Of a stretch of 27,081 bases of DNA, positions 23,129 to 27,081 are shown one piece after another. The stretch spans positions 1 to 27,081 of the forward strand of contig DKIG01000023.1 in the NCBI GenBank assembly GCA_002454165.1. The letters run 5' to 3'. Origin of the DNA: Gammaproteobacteria bacterium UBA6724. Lineage in GTDB: Bacteria; Pseudomonadota; Gammaproteobacteria; Pseudomonadales; Azotimanducaceae. The first letter of the stretch is position 1. Each line of letters begins with the position of its first letter. The notes under the pieces were generated by a model. That model worked only from the letters and a program-made list of their open reading frames with translations, ran no database searches and had not been told where the DNA came from. Made by a program: the position numbers and the translations under genes.

Positions 23129-23140
23129 GGCGCAACTACT

Positions 23141-23160
23141 GCGGCTTGTGGCGTCTTGTG
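23141..23160 (+). repeat. 10-bp tandem duplication between the two prepilin genes
   Basis: GCGGCTTGTG (23141-23150) is followed by GCGTCTTGTG (23151-23160), with one mismatch, in the 65-base gap. Short enough to be chance on its own. Confidence 0.5.
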
Positions 23161-23193
23161 GTTAAATCCAGCGTAATAACCTGGAGGACGACC

Positions 23194-23601
23194 ATGGGCC
23201 CATTAAGACAAACATCAGGTATCACATTGATTGATCTGGTGATGGTTGTAGCCATCATCGGCATCCTTGCTGTCATCGCCTTCCCTATCTATGAGGACTA
23301 TATCCACACCGCCAGAGTCACTCTCTTGCGAGCTCAGATGCAATCTATCCAACTACTACAAGAAGACCGACGCAATTCACATAACACCTATGCCGAGGGC
23401 GTCTGGGACCCGGCAAGCGGTATCACCACCCTGGGTGCCAGACTGGGATGGGACCCGGGGACAGATCTCGTAACGATCCTGGTTGAATGTCATGACGACG
23501 GCGACAAGATGGGCGAATGTGCCCCGGGCACTGGCTACACCATCACGGCAACGCACCGCACCGCGCCTGACGAGCCTGCCACTGAGAGGATAGAGCCCTG
23601 A
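23194..23601 (+). CDS. Second type IV prepilin, minor-pilin-like, with Ile1 and Asp5
   Basis: A 135-residue prepilin with a short nine-residue leader (M-G-P-L-R-Q-T-S-G) and a cleavage site before I-T-L-I-D-L-V-M-V. The helix AIIGILAVIAFPIYEDYI is standard for type IV pilins, but mature position 1 is Ile instead of Phe and position 5 is Asp instead of the near-invariant Glu. Two cysteines near the C-terminus (V-E-C ... G-E-C, about residues 102 and 111) could form a small disulfide loop. The start is ATG 23194 with GGAGG at 23183-23187. It lies 65 bases after the first prepilin and is probably cotranscribed. It may be a minor pilin or an alternative pilin; PilE-like assignment is a guess. Confidence 0.82.
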   Translation: MGPLRQTSGITLIDLVMVVAIIGILAVIAFPIYEDYIHTARVTLLRAQMQSIQLLQEDRRNSHNTYAEGVWDPASGITTLGARLGWDPGTDLVTILVECHDDGDKMGECAPGTGYTITATHRTAPDEPATERIEP

Positions 23602-23604
23602 ATC

Positions 23605-23680
23605 TGGTGCCGGAAAGTGGACTCGAACCACCGACCAATTACTTACGAAGCAACTGCTCTACCAACTGAGCTATTCCGGC
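23605..23680 (-). tRNA. tRNA-Thr (anticodon CGU)
   Basis: The reverse complement folds as a complete cloverleaf of 76 bases including an encoded CCA: acceptor GCCGGAA/TTCCGGC, D-stem GCTC/GAGC, anticodon loop TTCGTAA, and T-arm GGTGG-TTCGAGT-CCACT. The anticodon CGT reads ACG codons. The anticodon stem contains two G-U pairs (27-43 and 30-40). It ends four bases from the stop of the convergent second prepilin and lies downstream of nadC on the same strand. A tRNA-Thr at this side of the pilin locus is also known in P. aeruginosa. Confidence 0.96.
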
Positions 23681-23688
23681 GCTGGTGA

Positions 23689-23694
23689 AGTATA
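23689..23694 (-). promoter_or_regulatory. Possible -10 box for tRNA-Thr
   Basis: TATACT on the minus strand ends eight bases before the tRNA 5' end. The -35 region is poor (GGCTTA at 16-base spacing), so the tRNA may instead be cotranscribed with nadC, 56 bases upstream. Confidence 0.3.
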
Positions 23695-23736
23695 GCCTGT
23701 TCATGATTGCTAAGCCGCCTTGTGTGCCCAGTTGCG

Positions 23737-24591
23737 CTACCCCGGTAACCCCTCATCCTTAAACTGCATTGACAGGTCAATAGCCTCGCAATCTTTGGTC
23801 AGGGTACCCAGAGAGATAAAATGCACGCCGGTGGCGGCAATTTCACGCAGTTGCTCAGGAGTGTCTATGCCACCGGATGCTTCCAGCGTGATGTCAGTAC
23901 CCTGCACCTGCTTGACGGCAAGGTGAATGTCGTCAATCGTAAAATTGTCCAGCATGATCCAGTCAGGTGCGGCGGCAATGGCGGCCCTCAGCTCGGCAGG
24001 ATTTTCCACCTCAACTTCAACCCGGGCGCCGGGTCCTCTTGCTCTGGCAAGTGCAACGAGCTGGGTGACAGGCACGGCTTTGATGTGATTTTCTTTAATC
24101 AGAAAGGCATCAAACAAGCCAGTCCGATGATTTTGGGCAGCACCTATATGCACGGCATACTTCTGTGCCAGCCTGAGTCCGGGAATCGTTTTTCTCGTAT
24201 CCAGAAGTTGTGCCGGAAGGTCTTCAATCAGGGCAACAAAATATCTGGTGCGGGTGGCGGTGGCGGATAGTAGTTGCAGATAGTTGAGTGCGGTTCTTTC
24301 AGCGGTAAGGATGTTGCGTGCGCTCCCCCGGGCAAAAAATAAGGTGTCGCCGACTGCTACGGATTCGCCTTCTGTGACCAGCCATTCCAGTTGGATTTCC
24401 CGGTCAATCTGCTGGAAGACTTCATCCACCCAGGGCCTGCCGCAGACGATGGCTTCCTGTCTGGTAATCACGCTTGCGCTCAGGTGCCGGGTCTCAGGAA
24501 TCAGACTCGCCGTCAGGTCGCCGGCGCCTATATCCTCCGCCAGAGCAGCCACAACCGAAGCCTCAATACCGGAGAAAAAGTCAATCGTCAT
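23737..24591 (-). CDS. nadC: Nicotinate-nucleotide pyrophosphorylase (carboxylating) NadC
   Basis: Quinolinate phosphoribosyltransferase of de novo NAD synthesis: quinolinate plus PRPP gives nicotinate mononucleotide and CO2. The 284 residues match the family. Marks in order: EDIGAGDLTA, ERTALNYLQLLS, DTRKTIPGLRLAQKYAV, NHRTGLFDAFLIKENHI, VEVEVEN, IMLDN and LEASGGID. The loop before NHR reads I-G-A-A-Q, where the family usually has C-G-G-G. The ATG overlaps the stop of the upstream protease gene (ATGA), so the two are coupled. nadC beside tRNA-Thr and the pilin genes is Pseudomonas-like synteny. Confidence 0.96.
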   Translation of the reverse strand: MTIDFFSGIEASVVAALAEDIGAGDLTASLIPETRHLSASVITRQEAIVCGRPWVDEVFQQIDREIQLEWLVTEGESVAVGDTLFFARGSARNILTAERTALNYLQLLSATATRTRYFVALIEDLPAQLLDTRKTIPGLRLAQKYAVHIGAAQNHRTGLFDAFLIKENHIKAVPVTQLVALARARGPGARVEVEVENPAELRAAIAAAPDWIMLDNFTIDDIHLAVKQVQGTDITLEASGGIDTPEQLREIAATGVHFISLGTLTKDCEAIDLSMQFKDEGLPG

Positions 24592-25136
24592 AGCGATTTT
24601 TGACGCAGGGTCAGGCTGTCACCCTGCTGGATGAACTCAATCCTGCGGAGCGCGCTCATGCCGAGCAGAATGGACTCGGATGCCATCTTGGGATTGATGC
24701 TTGCCGCCACTTTCTGAAGCCGAATATCTCCAATCCTCAGTTCGTCAATGTTGGTTTGCCAGATAGTAATGACACCATTGGCAGTCATTGCCTGGCTAGG
24801 ACGCCCATAAGCCAATCCCAGTCTGCGGGCGATTCTTTCCGGCACCACAACATCTGTCGCTCCGGTGTCCAGGAGGAATACGACCGACTGATGATTAATC
24901 TCGCCAGTAACAACATAGTGCCCCTGTCGGTTTTGCACCAGAGAGACCTCAATGCTTTCTTCCTGGGCAAGAGATAGAGGCGCGGTGTTGGGGTTGTACT
25001 GCTTTTCCTCCAACTTGCCGAAGAAGAGGGTCAGTATCGCTATACCCAGAATGATACTGAGCGCCATCATGCCCTGTCCCGTTGTCTTGATATTCATATC
25101 CCGCTTGGCATCTGTATTTGAAATCCGCGCCCCCAT
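24588..25136 (-). CDS. Membrane-anchored retropepsin-like aspartic protease (TIGR02281 type)
   Basis: The product has 182 residues: a short N-terminus, one membrane helix at about 22-40, and a single-lobe aspartic protease domain. The catalytic signature is L-L-D90-T-G-A-T-D with flanking VVVPERIARRLGL; the C-terminal ILLGMSALRRIEF...DSLTLRQ matches the TIGR02281 family of gammaproteobacteria and other Proteobacteria. Single-lobe retropepsins act as dimers. The physiological substrate is not known to me. The start could be ATG 25136 or ATG 25097 (13 residues shorter); neither has a strong ribosome-binding site. The gene is coupled to nadC (ATGA). It diverges from the serA-like gene. Confidence 0.85.
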   Translation of the reverse strand: MGARISNTDAKRDMNIKTTGQGMMALSIILGIAILTLFFGKLEEKQYNPNTAPLSLAQEESIEVSLVQNRQGHYVVTGEINHQSVVFLLDTGATDVVVPERIARRLGLAYGRPSQAMTANGVITIWQTNIDELRIGDIRLQKVAASINPKMASESILLGMSALRRIEFIQQGDSLTLRQKSL

Positions 25137-25186
25137 TTTAACTGGATTACCTTTTTGTTTAATACCAGCAATTTTGGCAAAGAGTG

Positions 25187-25214
25187 TTTAATCAATTCCC
25201 CCGCCGTGTAAAAT
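25187..25214 (+). promoter_or_regulatory. Possible promoter of the serA-type gene
   Basis: TTTAAT (25187-25192) and TAAAAT (25209-25214) are separated by 16 bases. The -10 is one mismatch from consensus and the -35 is weak. It would give a leader of about 35 bases before ATG 25256. It lies in the 119-base gap between divergent genes. Confidence 0.35.
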
Positions 25215-25255
25215 TGCTTCCTGGTTTTTCAAGCAGATTAAGGAGCAATTCACAG

Positions 25256-26440
25256 ATGTACAAGATTCGCACACTCAACAACATTGCCAAGCAGGGCTTG
25301 GACAGGTTCCCTCGTGACAGTTATGAGGTCAATGCAAAGCTGTCGGACCCGGATGCAATTCTGATACGCAGTCATGAATTGACCAGGGCTGATGCGACAC
25401 CGTCCCTGCGAGCAGTGGGGCGGGCGGGGGCAGGCGTTAATAACATTCCCGTTGCTGAATATACCGAACAGGGCATAGTGGTTTTTAATACTCCCGGCGC
25501 GAATGCCAATGCGGTTAAGGAACTGGTGCTGGTGGGAATGTTGTTGTCCTGCCGCGGCATCATCTCCGGTATTGATTATGTGAACGGGTTACAGAAACAT
25601 AAGGACAAGGAAGAGTTGAATCGGCTGGTTGAAGCCAATAAAAAGCAATACAAGGGCAGGGAGTTAAAGGGCAGGACCCTTGGAGTCTTAGGTCTTGGGG
25701 CGGTTGGTTCCATGGTAGCGGACATGGCATTGCAAATGGATATGAATGTGTTGGGCTACGATCCCGCTCTGTCGGTAGAGTCTGCCTGGCGTTTGTCTAG
25801 CCAGGTCAAGAAGATGGACAGTATGCAGGCGCTCTTATCCCGCTCCGACATGGTGACCCTGCATGTGCCGGTACTGGAGACCACTCGGGAGATGATCAAT
25901 CAGGAATCGCTGGGCTATATCCGTCAGGGTGCTGTCCTGCTGAATTTTTCCCGGGAGGAAATCGTGGCAAAAGATGCTGTCCTCAAAGCCCTGGAAAATG
26001 GCAGGCTTTCCCAGTACATCTCTGATTTTCCAACGCCGGGGCTGATTGGTAAGCCGGGCCTTATCTCCATGCCGCATCTAGGTGCCAGTACAGAAGAAGC
26101 AGAAGTGAACTGCGCCATGATGGTGGCTGACCAGGTCAGGGACTTTCTGGAAAATGGCAACATCAAGAATTCAGTTAATTTCCCGACGATTGAACTTGAA
26201 AGGACGGACGGCGTCCATCGGATTGCTCTCGCCAATAAAAATGTGCCGCGCATTTTGGGCAAGGTTCTCGCCATCTTGTCGGACAAAAATATCAATGTGG
26301 TGGAGATGCTGAACAAGAGCCGGGACGAAGTGGCATATAATCTCATTGACATTGAAACGATACCGACAGACGAGATTGTTGCAGATATCTTCGCCATTGA
26401 CGGTGTAATCAATGTACGAATATTTGAGGAAACGGGTTGA
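25256..26440 (+). CDS. serA: D-3-phosphoglycerate dehydrogenase-like protein with C-terminal ACT domain
   Basis: A 2-hydroxyacid dehydrogenase predicted to oxidise 3-phosphoglycerate in the first step of serine synthesis. It has 394 residues. The NAD-binding Rossmann motif is G146-L-G-A-V-G151 with D169 after strand two. Substrate and catalytic residues are R233 (NFSREE) and H274 (PHLGASTEEAE). The catalytic Glu, normally in a D-V-F-x-x-E-P loop, is missing: the loop reads S-D-F-P-T-P-G. That is typical of the short SerA subfamily as I recall it. An ACT domain (about 322-394) suggests amino-acid regulation. The start is ATG 25256 with AAGGAG at 25240-25245; an open frame 24 codons upstream is not supported. 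The symbol is given by likely function. Confidence 0.85.
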   Translation: MYKIRTLNNIAKQGLDRFPRDSYEVNAKLSDPDAILIRSHELTRADATPSLRAVGRAGAGVNNIPVAEYTEQGIVVFNTPGANANAVKELVLVGMLLSCRGIISGIDYVNGLQKHKDKEELNRLVEANKKQYKGRELKGRTLGVLGLGAVGSMVADMALQMDMNVLGYDPALSVESAWRLSSQVKKMDSMQALLSRSDMVTLHVPVLETTREMINQESLGYIRQGAVLLNFSREEIVAKDAVLKALENGRLSQYISDFPTPGLIGKPGLISMPHLGASTEEAEVNCAMMVADQVRDFLENGNIKNSVNFPTIELERTDGVHRIALANKNVPRILGKVLAILSDKNINVVEMLNKSRDEVAYNLIDIETIPTDEIVADIFAIDGVINVRIFEETG

Positions 26441-26443
26441 TCA

Positions 26444-26467
26444 GGGAAGTGCTGAGCGACACTTCTC
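26444..26467 (+). terminator. Hairpin directly after the serA stop (no T-tract)
   Basis: GGGAAGTG (26444-26451) pairs with CACTTCTC (26460-26467) over eight pairs with one G-U, around an eight-base loop. It begins four bases after the stop. No run of T follows, so it may protect the 3' end or mark Rho-dependent termination. The right arm is shared with the first copy of the following repeat. Confidence 0.35.
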
Positions 26468-26545
26468 CAATGACGAAACTTCTCCAATGAAGAAACTTCC
26501 CTAATGACGAGACTTCTCCAATGACGAGACTTCCCCAATGAAGAA
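26461..26545 (+). repeat. 17-bp tandem repeat, five copies, between serA and the cold-shock gene
   Basis: Five adjacent 17-bp units of the form ACTTCTCCAATGACGAA start at 26461, 26478, 26495, 26512 and 26529; each differs from the first by one to four bases. The array fills most of the 131-base gap between the two convergent genes and stops at the T-tract of the cold-shock gene's terminator. It carries no ribosome-binding site or long frame. Confidence 0.93.
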
Positions 26546-26573
26546 AAAGGGGACGGCGAGCAGGTTGCCGTTC
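26543..26573 (-). terminator. Probable intrinsic terminator of the cold-shock-domain gene
   Basis: Read on the minus strand, GAACGGC and GCCGTCC form a seven-pair stem (one G-U) around a nine-base loop (26551-26573), followed by CC and five T (26544-26548). The stem includes two bases of the gene's stop codon. Confidence 0.5.
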
Positions 26574-26979
26574 AGATGACTTGTACCTGCTCGGCTTGCA
26601 GTCCTTTATCGTTGCTGACGATAACAAATGAAACCCGTTGCCCCTGTTCTATGGTTTGTTTGTCCTGGTGCTTGATGATGCCACGATAGTGGACGAAAAC
26701 TTCATCACCCTGGTCGCAGAGAATAAACCCGAAACCCTTTTTGGTGTTGAACCACTTGACCGTGCCGGTTTCTCTATCGGCGGTTATATCTTTGTTGTTA
26801 CCAGGTATCCTGGCGACGAAGGCAGTCCCTAGCCCGACCCCGATAAAAATAAGCAGGTTAATGATTTCAATGCTGTCATTCGGGTTCTTGAAGCCGCCAC
26901 TATTGAGCCAGTTGAATACTTCATAGCCCAAAAATCCAAGAATAATTGGACTAATAATAAATTTGATAAAACTAATCAT
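26572..26979 (-). CDS. Membrane-anchored cold-shock-domain protein
   Basis: The product has 135 residues. Two hydrophobic segments (about residues 2-18 and 38-57) are followed by a short linker and a complete cold-shock domain (about 70-135): TGTVKWFNTKKGFGFI with RNP1 K81-G-F-G-F-I86, RNP2 V94-F-V-H-Y98, and a C-terminal GQRVSFVIVSNDKGLQAEQV. The domain binds single-stranded nucleic acid, so the protein probably holds RNA or DNA at the inner membrane. Its role is unknown to me. The start is ATG 26977-26979 with GAGG just upstream; an ATG at 27037-27039 would add 20 residues. The 102 bases upstream to the window edge show no clear promoter. Confidence 0.82.
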   Translation of the reverse strand: MISFIKFIISPIILGFLGYEVFNWLNSGGFKNPNDSIEIINLLIFIGVGLGTAFVARIPGNNKDITADRETGTVKWFNTKKGFGFILCDQGDEVFVHYRGIIKHQDKQTIEQGQRVSFVIVSNDKGLQAEQVQVI

Positions 26980-27081
26980 AATAGCCTCAGAAATGGCGTT
27001 GGAAAAATTATTAATGGTGCAGACAGTATCATACTGCATAGGTTCAAAATCACCACTATGTATAAGTCCACCACCCCCCGC

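Noticed and set aside
1..27081. Insertion sequences, prophage or transposon remnants
   Set aside because: No transposase, integrase or phage gene and no long terminal inverted repeats were seen; coding is dense and typical of housekeeping DNA.

Overview
This window is a chromosomal segment from a gammaproteobacterium outside the enteric group. The gene order lpxC / dciA (opposite strand) / M23 peptidase / secA / argJ, and the block pilD-pilC-pilB / pilin / tRNA-Thr / nadC, both match the arrangement known from Pseudomonas and its relatives. MurE carries the meso-diaminopimelate signature and LpxC is present, so the organism is Gram-negative with DAP-type peptidoglycan. I cannot name the genus from sequence alone.

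Layout. Bases 2-12874 are a division and cell-wall (dcw) cluster on the plus strand: rsmH (5' end cut by the window edge), ftsL, ftsI, murE, murD, ftsW, murC, ftsQ, ftsA, ftsZ, lpxC. Most junctions overlap by 1-8 bases, so translation is probably coupled. murF, mraY, murG, murB and ddl, which normally lie between these genes, are all missing with no visible remnants. Next come dciA (minus strand, a short helicase-loader gene that is easy to miss), a LytM/M23 peptidase, secA and argJ. Bases 18430-22275 are a minus-strand type IV pilus operon, pilB-pilC-pilD. It diverges from two prepilin genes at 22610-23601. A tRNA-Thr(CGU), nadC and a membrane-anchored retropepsin-like protease follow on the minus strand. 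Then come a serA-type dehydrogenase (plus) and a membrane-anchored cold-shock-domain protein (minus).

How the genes work together. The dcw block makes muropeptide precursors (MurC, MurD, MurE), the septal synthase pair (FtsW, FtsI) and the divisome scaffold (FtsL, FtsQ, FtsA, FtsZ). LpxC supplies lipid A. The M23 protein probably trims peptidoglycan, and SecA exports envelope proteins. PilD processes the two prepilins, which PilB and PilC assemble.

Most unusual signal. Short tandem arrays with different unit sequences (10-17 bp, 2-5 copies) sit in many of the non-coding gaps: ftsA-ftsZ, lpxC-dciA, M23-secA, two in pilB-pilin, pilin-pilin and serA-csp. Two more lie in frame inside genes, in the ftsW N-terminus and in the first prepilin. 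In the prepilin, five 15-bp copies encode a Gln/Asn/Glu-rich repeat that forms nearly the whole 32-residue leader. The units differ from place to place, so they look like independent local expansions rather than copies of one mobile repeat. I found no insertion sequence, prophage, CRISPR array or other obvious novel multi-gene system. The rest is ordinary housekeeping DNA with some unusual residues, noted gene by gene.
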